NCBI GenBank assembly: GCA_900314935.1
Contig: OMXE01000027.1
Span: forward strand, 1 to 33,901
DNA length: 33,901 bases
Reading direction: 5' to 3'
Source of the DNA: an uncultured Prevotella sp.
GTDB lineage: Bacteria; Bacteroidota; Bacteroidia; Bacteroidales; Bacteroidaceae
Shown: positions 6,807 through 15,664 of the stretch, one piece after another
Numbering within the stretch: the stretch's first letter is position 1
Layout of the letters: each line of letters opens with the position of its first letter
The notes under the pieces: model-generated
What the model saw: only the letters and a program-made list of their open reading frames with translations
Databases searched by the model: none
What the model was told of the DNA's origin: nothing
Position numbers and translations under genes: made by a program

Positions 6807-7334
6807 CTATTTAATCTTCACCGCAATGCCGCTCACCATGAGAATGACTTCATCAGCCTTGCTGGCCACATACTGATTCATCCATCCTTCCAGATCAGTG
6901 AATCGGCGCTGCACAGCATTCTCGCTCACACCGCCACTGCCAATCTCGTTGGTAACGAAGATGAAGGTGGCATCCTGCTGGGTGAACTTATCGAACTCTG
7001 TCTGCAGGGCTTTCAACGCCTCCTCTACAGAAGGCTGTTCCCATTCATTTGCCGTACGGTCGAAGAAGAAATTCGTGCACCAGAGCGTGATACAGTCGAT
7101 TACCACCACACGACCTGTCACATCGTGCTTGCTCAGCCATTTCTCCTCTTCGATGTTGGTCCATTGAGCGCCTCGCCGTTCCTGATGCTTGAGCACCCGC
7201 TGCCGGAACTCTTCGTCCCAGATATGTGCCGTAGCCAGATAAACGGGGTGACTGCTCATTTCCAGTGCCATCTTCTCAGCCGTAACACTCTTTCCTGAGC
7301 GTTGACCGCCCGTAATCAGTATGATTTTCTTCAT
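6807..7334 (-). CDS. cobU: Adenosylcobinamide kinase / adenosylcobinamide-phosphate guanylyltransferase
   Basis: A 175-residue bifunctional CobU. The P-loop GGQRSGKS is at residues 9-16, and NEIGSGGVSEN and RRFTDLEGWMNQ are the usual CobU C-terminal motifs. It phosphorylates adenosylcobinamide and attaches GMP, opening the nucleotide-loop pathway; no corrin-ring genes are in the window, consistent with cobinamide salvage. It heads the six-gene minus-strand operon. A -7 box (TACTTTTG on the minus strand) ends about 7 bases before the ATG, so the mRNA may have almost no leader, and I see no cobalamin riboswitch. Confidence 0.92.
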   Translation of the reverse strand: MKKIILITGGQRSGKSVTAEKMALEMSSHPVYLATAHIWDEEFRQRVLKHQERRGAQWTNIEEEKWLSKHDVTGRVVVIDCITLWCTNFFFDRTANEWEQPSVEEALKALQTEFDKFTQQDATFIFVTNEIGSGGVSENAVQRRFTDLEGWMNQYVASKADEVILMVSGIAVKIK

Positions 7335-7341
7335 CCTGATG

Positions 7342-7372
7342 CAAAAGTACGCATTTTATTCCATAACGCGAA
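7342..7372 (-). promoter_or_regulatory. Promoter of the cobU operon
   Basis: On the minus strand TACTTTTG (7349-7342) matches TAnnTTTG, with TTCG (7372-7369) 19 bases upstream as a near-consensus -33 box. It lies just before the cobU ATG, leaving little or no untranslated leader. The 173-base divergent region to ilvD also contains a second copy of TGCAAAAGT (7382-7390) of unknown meaning. Confidence 0.55.
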
Positions 7373-7443
7373 GCATTCTGTTGCAAAAGTCATGGTCGTT
7401 ACTTACAAATTCCTCGATTCTACTTAATTAACCTTCAAATTTG

Positions 7444-7474
7444 TTGGTGGTGTGCTGAAAACTATGTATCTTTG
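7444..7474 (+). promoter_or_regulatory. Promoter of the ilvD operon
   Basis: TATCTTTG at 7467-7474 matches the Bacteroidetes -7 box, with TTGG at 7444-7447 spaced by 19 bases. Transcription would start about 25 bases before the ilvD ATG at 7508. No T-box, leader-peptide attenuator or riboswitch fits in this short leader. Confidence 0.6.
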
Positions 7475-7507
7475 CAGTCATTATTCAAAGTAGAAAACGA
7501 ATAGAAA

Positions 7508-9334
7508 ATGAAGCATCAGTTGAGAAGTGCAGTATGTACTGAAGGTAGGAGAATGGCTGGAGCGCGTGCGCTCTGGGTGGCCAACGGTATGAAACGTGAG
7601 CAGTTTGGAAAGCCCATCATTGCCATTGTCAATTCGTTTACTCAGTTCGTGCCCGGACATACCCATTTGCACGAGGCCGGACAAATCGTGAAGAAAGAGA
7701 TAGAAAGACTTGGCTGCTATGCCGCTGAGTTCAATACCATTGCCATCGACGACGGTATTGCCATGGGGCACGATGGTATGTTGTATTCTCTGCCTTCACG
7801 TGACATCATTGCCGACTCGGTGGAATATATGGTCAACGGTCATAAGGCCGATGCCATGATCTGTATCTCTAACTGTGACAAGATCACCCCTGGTATGCTG
7901 ATGGCAGCCATGCGTTTGAATATCCCCACCGTTTTTGTCAGTGGAGGACCCATGGAGGCAGGACAGTACAAGGGTGAGAACCTTGACCTTGTCATCGCCA
8001 TGATCAAGGGTGGCGACCCCACTGTCAGTGATGCTGACCTTCAGGAAATCGAGAATCGTGCCTGTCCTGGCTGCGGTTGTTGCTCGGGTATGTTCACCGC
8101 CAACTCGATGAACAACCTGACCGAGGCCATCGGTCTTTCATTACCAGGTAATGGTACCATTCTGGCTACCCATAAGAACCGTGTACGACTGATGCAACAG
8201 GCTGCCCGTCAGATCGTGAAGAACGCGTTGGCCTATTACGAGGATGGTGACGAGAGCGTGCTGCCCCGTAGCATTGCTACCCGTCAGGCATTCATCAATG
8301 CCATGACCATGGATATTGCCATGGGAGCCTCTACCAATACCGTACTCCATCTGCTTGCCGTTGCGCAGGAGGCTGGGGTTGACTTCACGATGAACGACAT
8401 TGATGCCCTCTCACGCAAGACACCCTTCCTCGTTAAACTGGCCCCCAACAGTCAGAAGTACAGCGTTCAGGAGTTCGGTCGTGCCGGTGGCGTGATGACC
8501 CTGATGGCTGAACTGGATAAAGGCGGACTCATCGATACCAGTTTGAAACGTGTCAATGGACATACGCTGGCCGAGGACATCAATCGCTATGCAATCATTG
8601 ATCAAGAACCATTGACCATTGAGAATAATACGTGTGATTTGAGTCCTGCTCAAATCTATTTGAGTGCTCCTGCAGGTAAGTTCTGCAACGAGTTAGGCGC
8701 ACAGGAAACCTATTACAAGAATTTCGATACCGACCGCGAGAACGGGTGCATCCGAGACATCGAGCATGCCTACACCAAAGATGGCGGTATGGCTATCCTC
8801 TTCGGTAACATTGCACAGGACGGCTGCGTGGTGAAGACCGCAGGCGTGGCTCCCGAGCTCTGGCACTTCGAGGGTCCTGCCGTGGTGTTCGACTCTCAGG
8901 AAGATGCCTGCGAGGGTATCCTTGGAGGGAAGGTGAAGAAGGGCGACTGTGTGGTCATTACCCACGAAGGACCGAAGGGTGGACCGGGTATGCAGGAGAT
9001 GCTGTATCCCACCTCATATATCAAGAGTATGCATATGGGTAAGGAGTGTGCCCTGATTACCGACGGCCGTTTCTCTGGTGGTACCTCTGGTCTGAGCATC
9101 GGACATATCTCGCCTGAGGCAGCCAACGGAGGAAATATCGGTAAGATCAAGGATGGTGATATCATCGTCATCGATATTCCTTCGCGGAGCATCAACGTGA
9201 AACTCTCTGACGAGGAACTGGCCGCCCGTCCGCAGCAGCCGCTGAAACGTAACCGTGTGGTGTCTAAGGCACTGCGTGCATATGCCCAGAGTGTTAGCTC
9301 GGCAGATAAGGGTGGCATTAGAATCATTGAATAG
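7508..9334 (+). CDS. ilvD: Dihydroxy-acid dehydratase
   Basis: A 608-residue IlvD/Edd family protein of normal length. It dehydrates 2,3-dihydroxy-isovalerate and 2,3-dihydroxy-3-methylvalerate to the 2-oxoacid precursors of valine/leucine and isoleucine. Fe-S ligand motifs [10 protein letters not shown] (near residue 122) and [17 protein letters not shown] (near residue 193) are clear, as is the C-terminal [19 protein letters not shown] substrate-binding motif. It heads a plus-strand branched-chain amino acid operon. A CTAG-type nonamer array lies between it and ilvB. Confidence 0.96.
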   Translation: MKHQLRSAVCTEGRRMAGARALWVANGMKREQFGKPIIAIVNSFTQFVPGHTHLHEAGQIVKKEIERLGCYAAEFNTIAIDDGIAMGHDGMLYSLPSRDIIADSVEYMVNGHKADAMICISNCDKITPGMLMAAMRLNIPTVFVSGGPMEAGQYKGENLDLVIAMIKGGDPTVSDADLQEIENRACPGCGCCSGMFTANSMNNLTEAIGLSLPGNGTILATHKNRVRLMQQAARQIVKNALAYYEDGDESVLPRSIATRQAFINAMTMDIAMGASTNTVLHLLAVAQEAGVDFTMNDIDALSRKTPFLVKLAPNSQKYSVQEFGRAGGVMTLMAELDKGGLIDTSLKRVNGHTLAEDINRYAIIDQEPLTIENNTCDLSPAQIYLSAPAGKFCNELGAQETYYKNFDTDRENGCIRDIEHAYTKDGGMAILFGNIAQDGCVVKTAGVAPELWHFEGPAVVFDSQEDACEGILGGKVKKGDCVVITHEGPKGGPGMQEMLYPTSYIKSMHMGKECALITDGRFSGGTSGLSIGHISPEAANGGNIGKIKDGDIIVIDIPSRSINVKLSDEELAARPQQPLKRNRVVSKALRAYAQSVSSADKGGIRIIE

Positions 9335-9340
9335 GAAAAC

Positions 9341-9394
9341 CTAGTAACGCTAGTAAACCTAGTAATACTAGTAACACTAGTACAACTAGTATAA
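9341..9394 (+). repeat. Nonamer tandem array (CTAG-type) between ilvD and ilvB
   Basis: Six contiguous 9-base units: CTAGTAACG, CTAGTAAAC, CTAGTAATA, CTAGTAACA, CTAGTACAA and CTAGTATAA. The array begins six bases after the ilvD stop and ends 10 bases before the ilvB ATG. The unit belongs to the same CTAG(A/T)A type as the array in the VOR operon at 1533-1577. Confidence 0.9.
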
Positions 9395-9404
9395 ATCAGA
9401 AACT

Positions 9405-11120
9405 ATGGCAAAAGAAAAGATCACAGGATCAGAAGCATTGATGCTGGCACTGAAAGCCGAAGGGGTGAAAACCATTTTCGGCTATCCAGGCGGCAGTATC
9501 ATGCCTGTATATGATGCCTTGTATGATTATACCCGAGGCGAGAAAAAAGCATTCGACCATATCCTTGTGCGCCACGAGCAGGCTGCCACACATGCCGCAG
9601 AAGGCTTTGCAAGGGTGAGTGGTGATGTGGGTGTGGCACTGGTAACCAGTGGTCCTGGTGCTACAAACACCCTGACGGGTGTGGCAGATGCCATGCTCGA
9701 CTCCACACCGATAGTGGTCATTGCCGGTCAGGTACCTATCGCTGCCTTGGGAACAGATGCATTCCAGGAGGTTGACCTCGTAGGTGTGGCGCAGCCTATC
9801 TCGAAATGGAGCTACCAGATTCGTCATGCGGAGGATATCGCCTGGGCAGTATCCAGAGCTTTCTATATCGCTCGCAGCGGTCGTCCAGGCCCCGTCGTGC
9901 TAGATTTCCCCAAGAATGCGCAGACTGAGTTAGTGGAATTCGAACCACAGCATGTTCATTCCATCCGTTCCTACGTGGCTTATCCGAAGCTGGATATGAA
10001 TGCCGTGCAAGAGGCAGCTACCTTGATTCGTCAGGCTAAGAAGCCGTTGGCACTTGTAGGACAGGGGGTTGAGCTGGGTAACGCACAGGAGGAACTCAGA
10101 CTGTTCCTCGAGAAGGGAGATATTCCCGCAGGTCGTACCATGCTGGGTCTTTCTGCCCTTCCTTCCACTCATCCGCTGAATGTGGGTATGCTGGGTATGC
10201 ATGGAAACTATGCACCGAACATCAAAGAGCAGGAATGCGACGTCCTCATTGCCATCGGTATGCGTTTCAGCGACCGTGTGACGGGTAATACGAAGACCTA
10301 CGCCAAGCAGGCAAAGATTATTCATCTGGATATCGACCACAGCGAGATTGACAAGTGTGTGAAGGCCGATGTGGCCGTGATAGCCGACTGTAAGGAATCG
10401 CTTCCTGCCATCACTGCACTTATCGAACAAGGGAATCATCAGGAATGGCGCGACTCGTTCAAACCGTTACAGGAGAAAGAGCGTGAGAAGGTTATCGAAC
10501 CTGCCATTCATCCCACTGAAGGTCCGCTGCTGATGGGTGAGGTGGTGAATGCAGTGGCTGAGGCTACCAAGGGCGATGCTGTTCTGGTTACTGATGTGGG
10601 TCAGAACCAGCTCTTTGCCACCCGATACTTCAAATACCCCAAACAGCGCAGCATCTGTACCAGCGGTGGTCTTGGCACCATGGGCTATGGTATGCCTGCC
10701 GCTATAGGCGCCACCTTTGGTGCACCTGAACGCACCGTTTGCTGTTTCATGGGCGATGGTGGATTCCAGATGTGCATCGAGGAATTGGGCACCATCATGG
10801 AACAGCAGGCTCCGGTGAAGATGATCTTGATGAACAACAACTACCTGGGAAATGTACGTCAGTGGCAGGATATGTTCTGGAAACGACGTAAGTCATTCAC
10901 CCGGATGAAGAATCCTTGCTATGAGCTGATTGCCAAGGGCTACAGCATTCCTTATCAGGCCGTGGTTGACCGTAAGGATCTGACAGAGGCCGTACAGAAG
11001 ATGCTCTCTACAAAGGGACCGTTCATCCTTGAGTGTGCCATCCTTGAAGACGATGATGTGCTGCCGATGACGCCTCCGGGTATGAATGTGGATGATATGA
11101 TGCTTTCAATCAGCGTATAA
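9405..11120 (+). CDS. ilvB: Acetolactate synthase, large (catalytic) subunit
   Basis: A 571-residue thiamine-diphosphate enzyme. Motifs include FGYPGGSIMPVYDAL near residue 25, RHEQAATHAAEG with the catalytic glutamate near residue 59, and GDGGFQM...NNNYLG near residue 448 for thiamine diphosphate and Mg. It condenses pyruvate with pyruvate or 2-oxobutyrate in valine/leucine and isoleucine synthesis. It is followed 34 bases later by its regulatory subunit. Confidence 0.96.
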   Translation: MAKEKITGSEALMLALKAEGVKTIFGYPGGSIMPVYDALYDYTRGEKKAFDHILVRHEQAATHAAEGFARVSGDVGVALVTSGPGATNTLTGVADAMLDSTPIVVIAGQVPIAALGTDAFQEVDLVGVAQPISKWSYQIRHAEDIAWAVSRAFYIARSGRPGPVVLDFPKNAQTELVEFEPQHVHSIRSYVAYPKLDMNAVQEAATLIRQAKKPLALVGQGVELGNAQEELRLFLEKGDIPAGRTMLGLSALPSTHPLNVGMLGMHGNYAPNIKEQECDVLIAIGMRFSDRVTGNTKTYAKQAKIIHLDIDHSEIDKCVKADVAVIADCKESLPAITALIEQGNHQEWRDSFKPLQEKEREKVIEPAIHPTEGPLLMGEVVNAVAEATKGDAVLVTDVGQNQLFATRYFKYPKQRSICTSGGLGTMGYGMPAAIGATFGAPERTVCCFMGDGGFQMCIEELGTIMEQQAPVKMILMNNNYLGNVRQWQDMFWKRRKSFTRMKNPCYELIAKGYSIPYQAVVDRKDLTEAVQKMLSTKGPFILECAILEDDDVLPMTPPGMNVDDMMLSISV

Positions 11121-11154
11121 TTAATAGTGAATAATTTGCTACCGCAATAAGTAT

Positions 11155-11694
11155 ATGGAAGAGAAGAAACTATATACCCTGTTGGTTTATTCCGAGAATA
11201 TCGCGGGTATCCTGAATCAGGTAACCGCCGTATTCACCCGTCGTCAGGTGAATATCGAGAGTCTGAACGTGTCGGCCTCCAGTATTCCTGGCGTTCATAA
11301 ATACACCATCACCGCATGGAGCGATGAAGACCAGATTGTGAAGATTGTCCGACAGATAGAGAAGAAGATCGATGTGGTGAAGGCTACTTACTTCACTGAT
11401 GATCAGCTCTTTATCCGTGAGTCGGGATTGTATAAGCTCACCACGCAGAAGGTGCTGGAGAATCCTGAGATTTCGAGAACCGTCCGTCGCTTCGATGGTC
11501 AGATCATTGAAGTGAACCCTACCTATACCATCGTGATGAAATACGGTGTGACCGAGGAAATCATCGATCTCTTCCGTGCGCTTGATGCCTTTGGCTGCGT
11601 ATTGCAATATACCCGTTCCGGACGAATTGCAGTAACCCGAGGCATGCAGGAGCAGGTGAGCGAGTTCTTGGAAGAAAGGGAGCGACATGGATAA
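11155..11694 (+). CDS. ilvN: Acetolactate synthase, small (regulatory) subunit
   Basis: A 179-residue regulatory subunit with an N-terminal ACT domain (LLVYSENIAGILNQVTAVFTRR, given here as positions 8-29, and NIESLNVS) and the usual C-terminal domain. It confers valine feedback control on IlvB. The reading frame overlaps the thioesterase start by 8 bases (ATGGATAA), so the two are probably translationally coupled. Confidence 0.92.
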   Translation: MEEKKLYTLLVYSENIAGILNQVTAVFTRRQVNIESLNVSASSIPGVHKYTITAWSDEDQIVKIVRQIEKKIDVVKATYFTDDQLFIRESGLYKLTTQKVLENPEISRTVRRFDGQIIEVNPTYTIVMKYGVTEEIIDLFRALDAFGCVLQYTRSGRIAVTRGMQEQVSEFLEERERHG

Positions 11695-12430
11695 GGTAGG
11701 AGCATACCGGTTCCTGGCTGAGCCGTTTCATTGTGATTTCAGTCAGCGCCTCTTCATGGGCCACCTCGGCAACCATATGCTGAATGCCGCTGATTTCCAT
11801 TCCAACGACCGTGGTTTCGGCATGAAATACCTGCTCTCGGTGAACCGTGCGTGGGTGTTGTCGCGCTTAGCTATCGAGATGGACGAGATGCCCGAGATGT
11901 ACACCACATTCACCATAGAGACATGGGTGGAGAGTGCCATGCGTTATTTCACCAACCGTAACTTCCGTGTGGTGGGAGAAGATGGTAAGGTGTATGGTTA
12001 TGGCCGCAGCATCTGGGCGATGATCGATACGGAAACACGTCAGCCATGCAGTCTGATGGATATCCACGATGGTGACTTGATGAATTGGGTGGAGAAGGAC
12101 AAGGTGAATCCCATGGACAGACTGTCCAGGGTGAAGATGGACGAGCGTGCTGAGTTTGTCAGAACCATCGATACGCAATACAACGATGTGGATATCAACG
12201 GTCATATCAATTCCGTGAAGTATATCGAGCATGTGCTCGACCTCTGGGATCTCGACTGGTACCGCAACCATCGCATCCGCCGTTTCGATATTGCCTACGT
12301 GGCTGAGGCTCATCAGGGAGATCAGCTGTCGTTCTATAGGGAGCAGACTGCCGATAACGAGTTCTGCATCCGTATCTGTAAGAATAATGATGTGGAGTGC
12401 TGTCGTTGTAAGATCATCTTCTTACCCTAA
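11687..12430 (+). CDS. Acyl-ACP thioesterase (FatA/FatB-like, double hotdog)
   Basis: A 247-residue protein of the acyl-ACP thioesterase family. The C-terminal half has DINGHINSVKYIEHVLD (about 167-183) with the conserved Asn/His pair of the hotdog active site, and RFDIAYVAEAHQGD follows. Family members hydrolyse acyl-ACP to free fatty acids in the cytoplasm. The unusual point is its position, overlapping ilvN and placed before ilvC, although it has no step in valine or isoleucine synthesis. A link through branched-chain acyl primers is possible but is inference. Confidence 0.85.
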   Translation: MDKVGAYRFLAEPFHCDFSQRLFMGHLGNHMLNAADFHSNDRGFGMKYLLSVNRAWVLSRLAIEMDEMPEMYTTFTIETWVESAMRYFTNRNFRVVGEDGKVYGYGRSIWAMIDTETRQPCSLMDIHDGDLMNWVEKDKVNPMDRLSRVKMDERAEFVRTIDTQYNDVDINGHINSVKYIEHVLDLWDLDWYRNHRIRRFDIAYVAEAHQGDQLSFYREQTADNEFCIRICKNNDVECCRCKIIFLP

Positions 12431-12453
12431 TAAGAAGAAAACCAGCGATTTAT

Positions 12454-12484
12454 TTTGTGTTCCGCATGTTTTTGCGTAATTTTG
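12454..12484 (+). promoter_or_regulatory. Internal promoter of ilvC flanked by 11-base direct repeats
   Basis: TTTG at 12454-12457, 19 bases, then TAATTTTG at 12477-12484 is an almost ideal Bacteroidetes promoter. It is bracketed by identical copies of CAGCGATTTAT at 12443-12453 and 12485-12495. The start site would be near 12491, giving a leader of about 125 bases. Confidence 0.75.
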
Positions 12485-12490
12485 CAGCGA

Positions 12491-12616
12491 TTTATCAGTT
12501 AACGCCCTCGCCGGGACTTCGAGCAGGTTCTGGGCGCACCGACAAGACGACGGTTCTCGAGTAGGACTGGCATGGTACGCAAGGGATATGTATAACATTA
12601 TAATTATTTAGCTATT
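12491..12616 (+). promoter_or_regulatory. GC-rich 5' leader of ilvC, possibly structured
   Basis: The stretch 12503-12586 is far more GC-rich than other spacers. It can form nested pairings: CGCCC (12503-12507) with GGGCG (12532-12536), CTCG (12507-12510) with CGAG (12520-12523), and CCG with CGG flanking 12542-12550. A mini-ORF encoding MVRKGYV (12572-12595) precedes ilvC but has no run of Ile, Val or Leu codons. It could be a cis-acting RNA. I do not recognise it as a named riboswitch. Confidence 0.4.
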
Positions 12617-13660
12617 ATGGCAGAAATGAATTTTGGTGGCGTTATCGAAACAGTAGTCACCAGTAAGGAGTTCTCACTTGAGAAAGCTCGTGAAGTATTA
12701 AAGAACGAAACCATCGCAGTGATCGGTTATGGTATTCAGGGACCTGGTCAGGCTTGTAACCTGCGCGACAATGGCTTCAACGTGATTGTTGGTCAGCGTC
12801 AGGGCAAGACCTACGAGAAGGCTGTGGCCGACGGATGGGTTCCCGGTAAGACCCTCTTCTCTATCGAGGAGGCAGCCGAGAAGGGTACCATCTTGTGTAT
12901 GCTGCTCTCTGATGCCGGTCAGATTCAGGTGTGGCCGACCATCAAGAAATACCTTACCCCGGGTAAGACCCTGTATTATTCTCATGGCTTTGCCATTAAT
13001 TGGAGCGACCGTACAGGCGTTGTTCCTCCCAAGGATGTGGACGTAATCCTCGTGGCTCCTAAGGGCTCTGGTACCTCTCTCCGCACCATGTTCTGCGAGG
13101 GACGCGGACTGAACTGCTCGTATGCTGTTTATCAGGATGCTTCTGGCAAGGCTGAGGAGAAGACACTTGCCTTCGGTATCGGTATCGGTGCTGGTTATCT
13201 GTTCAAGACCACCTTCGAGCGTGAGGCTACTTCCGACCTGACAGGTGAGCGTGGCTCACTGATGGGTGCTATCCAGGGTCTGCTGCTGGCTCAGTATGAG
13301 GTGCTCCGCGAGAATGGACACTCTCCTTCGGAAGCTTTCAACGAGACCGTTGAGGAGCTCACCCAGAGCTTAGGTCCGTTGTTCGGCGCCAAGGGTATGG
13401 ACTGGATGTATGCTAACTGTTCTACTACCGCACAGCGTGGTGCGCTCGACTGGGCTCCAAGATTCCATGATGCCATCAAGCCGGTGATGCAGCAACTCTA
13501 CGAGAGTGTGAAAAACGGTACTGAGGCACAGATCTCTATCGATTCTAACTCTAAGCCCGACTACCGTGAGGGGCTGGAGAAGGAGCTCGAAGCTATGCGC
13601 AATCAGGAGATGTGGCGTGCAGGTGCAGTGGTTCGCCAGCTGCGTCCTGAGAACAACTAA
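12617..13660 (+). CDS. ilvC: Ketol-acid reductoisomerase
   Basis: A 347-residue reductoisomerase. The Rossmann motif GYGIQGPGQA is near residue 37, and the C-terminal knotted domain contains DLTGERGSLMGAIQGLLLAQYE with its metal-binding Asp and Glu residues. It isomerises and reduces acetolactate or acetohydroxybutyrate with NAD(P)H. It has its own promoter and leader 186 bases after the thioesterase, and a strong terminator behind it, so its level may be set apart from ilvD-ilvB-ilvN. Confidence 0.95.
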   Translation: MAEMNFGGVIETVVTSKEFSLEKAREVLKNETIAVIGYGIQGPGQACNLRDNGFNVIVGQRQGKTYEKAVADGWVPGKTLFSIEEAAEKGTILCMLLSDAGQIQVWPTIKKYLTPGKTLYYSHGFAINWSDRTGVVPPKDVDVILVAPKGSGTSLRTMFCEGRGLNCSYAVYQDASGKAEEKTLAFGIGIGAGYLFKTTFEREATSDLTGERGSLMGAIQGLLLAQYEVLRENGHSPSEAFNETVEELTQSLGPLFGAKGMDWMYANCSTTAQRGALDWAPRFHDAIKPVMQQLYESVKNGTEAQISIDSNSKPDYREGLEKELEAMRNQEMWRAGAVVRQLRPENN

Positions 13661-13685
13661 TGAGATTCTTACTTGTGTATATAGG

Positions 13686-13717
13686 GAGAGCGGACTTGAT
13701 GGTCCGCTCTCTTTTTG
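13686..13717 (+). terminator. Intrinsic terminator after ilvC
   Basis: GAGAGCGGAC (13686-13695) pairs perfectly with GTCCGCTCTC (13702-13711) around a six-base loop and is followed by TTTTTG. It lies 25 bases after the ilvC stop and 40 bases before the end of the convergent recQ gene. Confidence 0.92.
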
Positions 13718-13756
13718 TCTTGGTTGAATCTGTTTCAAGCCTTGGTACTAGCAAAA

Positions 13757-15664
13757 CTACAGATTCTGCTTACTCACTTTGCTGCCTTCAAGCTTGATTT
13801 GTTCCTCATCCACAAGATGTTGAAGGGCAGTATCAATGAGATCGGTAGATAAGGGGAGCTTGTTCAGTTCATGAATCCAATGCTCCTTACCATCGGCCAA
13901 GAAGGATAGGATATTTTTCTTGGCCATTTCTATCTGGTCATCAGACAGGTGATCGTTACGGTGATTCAAACAGACATCACACTGACCACAGTTATCGGAA
14001 TGCTCTTCCCCGAAGTAGTCAAGTAGCATACGACTCCTGCAGATCTTCTGGTTCTTGGCATAGTTGATGACGCTGGCAATGCGCTGTGTGAACTGCTCCT
14101 TCCGCAGCTCATACACCTCTGGTGGAATGATCACACGCTCAGGGTCTTCCCTTCGTTGGGTGTAGGTAATGACTGGTGTTTTCCGTTGTGGAATAAACTG
14201 CAGGATATGCTTGTCGGAGAGGTTCTTCAGGATCATATACACCTGTTGCTGCGTTTGCAGACCCGCCTGCTGCGCCACGAAACTCTCATCAATATACCCA
14301 AAATCGCTGAACAATCCTCCATAGTTCCTCAGCAGGGCAGTGATGACATTGCTCTCATTGGGCGTGAGCGATTCCAGTTGGTAGAAATCATTCCTGTCGA
14401 TAATGAAATGCACACGCGCCTTATTCTCCTTCTCTTCCGAATACTCGATATATCCCGAGCGCATCAGGATCTTCAGGGAAGAATCAACCTGAATGGGGAA
14501 ATGTCTGAAAGCATGACAGAACTTGTCGATATTGAATTCATGAGAAGTGCCAGCCCCGCTGCCTTCACCAATCTGGTAGAAGTAGGCGAGGTGCTCATAC
14601 ACCTTCCTGATGGCCTCCTTTTCCGGGTAGTTCTCCGAGATTCTCTTCTTGAGCTTCCGTTCATCACTGTCGTTATAGAGCAGAACGGCGTATGATTTCT
14701 TCCCGTCGCGTCCAGCACGACCGGCTTCCTGGAAATATGCTTCAAGAGAGTTCGGACAGTCCATGTGAATCACGGTTCTGACATCGGGCTTGTCGATTCC
14801 CATACCGAAGGCATTGGTGGCCACCATGACACGCACACGGTTATCGTGCCACTCATGTTGCCGCTCATCGCGCACCACACTGTCGAGTCCTGCATGGTAC
14901 GAAAGGGCAGGGATACCAGCCTTCAACAGGTAGTCGGCTATCTCCTTGGTGCGCCTACGACTATGCACATAGACAATGGCACATCCCGGAACAGATTGCA
15001 GGATATGAAGCAGCTGCTGTTCCTTGTCGGTGGCATTCCGTACGATGTAGGCCAGGTTCTTCCGTTCAAAGCTCATGCGGAAGACGTTCTTCTCCTGGAA
15101 ATGCAGCTGTTCCTGAATATCGTCAATGACAGCTGGTGTGGCCGTGGCCGTAAGGGCAAGGATGGGAACACCGGGCTTGATCTTCCTGATATCAGCAATC
15201 TTCAGGTAAGAAGGACGGAAATCATAGCCCCACTGACTGATGCAGTGGGCTTCATCTACCGTGATGAAGCTGACGCGCATGTGCCGCAGCTTGGTCTGGA
15301 ACAGTTCCGAACCTAACCGCTCAGGCGATACATACAGGATCTTGACGCCACCATAGACACAGTTCTCCAACGTGGCAAGAATCTCCTCATGGCGCATACT
15401 GCCGTAGATGGCGGCAGCAAGAATACCTATCTTCCGCAGATGAGCCACCTGATCTTTCATCAGCGCAATCAAGGGAGTGATGACAACACACACACCATCC
15501 TGTGCCATGGCAGGCACCTGGAAGGTAATGGACTTGCCACCACCTGTTGGCATCAGTCCCAGCGTGTCTTTGCCGGCACCGATGCTCTCGATGATTTCCC
15601 GTTGAATACCGCGGAAGTCAGGATAACCCCAATAATGGCGGAGGATGGATACGTAGTCTATCAT
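13757..15664 (-). CDS. recQ: RecQ-type ATP-dependent DNA helicase
   Basis: A 635-residue RecQ. It has Walker A MPTGGGKSI near residue 38, the DEAH box with the RecQ aromatic loop (VDEAHCISQWGYDFRPSYL near residue 135), helicase motifs V and VI (FGMGIDKPDVR and QEAGRAGRDGK), and a Zn site ending CGQCDVC near residue 560. No clear HRDC domain follows; the C terminus is a short helical segment. It unwinds DNA in recombinational repair. Its ATG overlaps the recJ stop by 4 bases, so the pair is coupled and may act together in end resection. Confidence 0.94.
   Translation of the reverse strand: MIDYVSILRHYWGYPDFRGIQREIIESIGAGKDTLGLMPTGGGKSITFQVPAMAQDGVCVVITPLIALMKDQVAHLRKIGILAAAIYGSMRHEEILATLENCVYGGVKILYVSPERLGSELFQTKLRHMRVSFITVDEAHCISQWGYDFRPSYLKIADIRKIKPGVPILALTATATPAVIDDIQEQLHFQEKNVFRMSFERKNLAYIVRNATDKEQQLLHILQSVPGCAIVYVHSRRRTKEIADYLLKAGIPALSYHAGLDSVVRDERQHEWHDNRVRVMVATNAFGMGIDKPDVRTVIHMDCPNSLEAYFQEAGRAGRDGKKSYAVLLYNDSDERKLKKRISENYPEKEAIRKVYEHLAYFYQIGEGSGAGTSHEFNIDKFCHAFRHFPIQVDSSLKILMRSGYIEYSEEKENKARVHFIIDRNDFYQLESLTPNESNVITALLRNYGGLFSDFGYIDESFVAQQAGLQTQQQVYMILKNLSDKHILQFIPQRKTPVITYTQRREDPERVIIPPEVYELRKEQFTQRIASVINYAKNQKICRSRMLLDYFGEEHSDNCGQCDVCLNHRNDHLSDDQIEMAKKNILSFLADGKEHWIHELNKLPLSTDLIDTALQHLVDEEQIKLEGSKVSKQNL

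Noticed and set aside
12467..12595. Small ORFs in the ilvC leader (32 codons from 12467; MVRKGYV at 12572)
   Set aside because: The first begins upstream of the predicted transcription start, and neither is rich in Ile, Val or Leu codons, so a leader-peptide attenuator is not supported.
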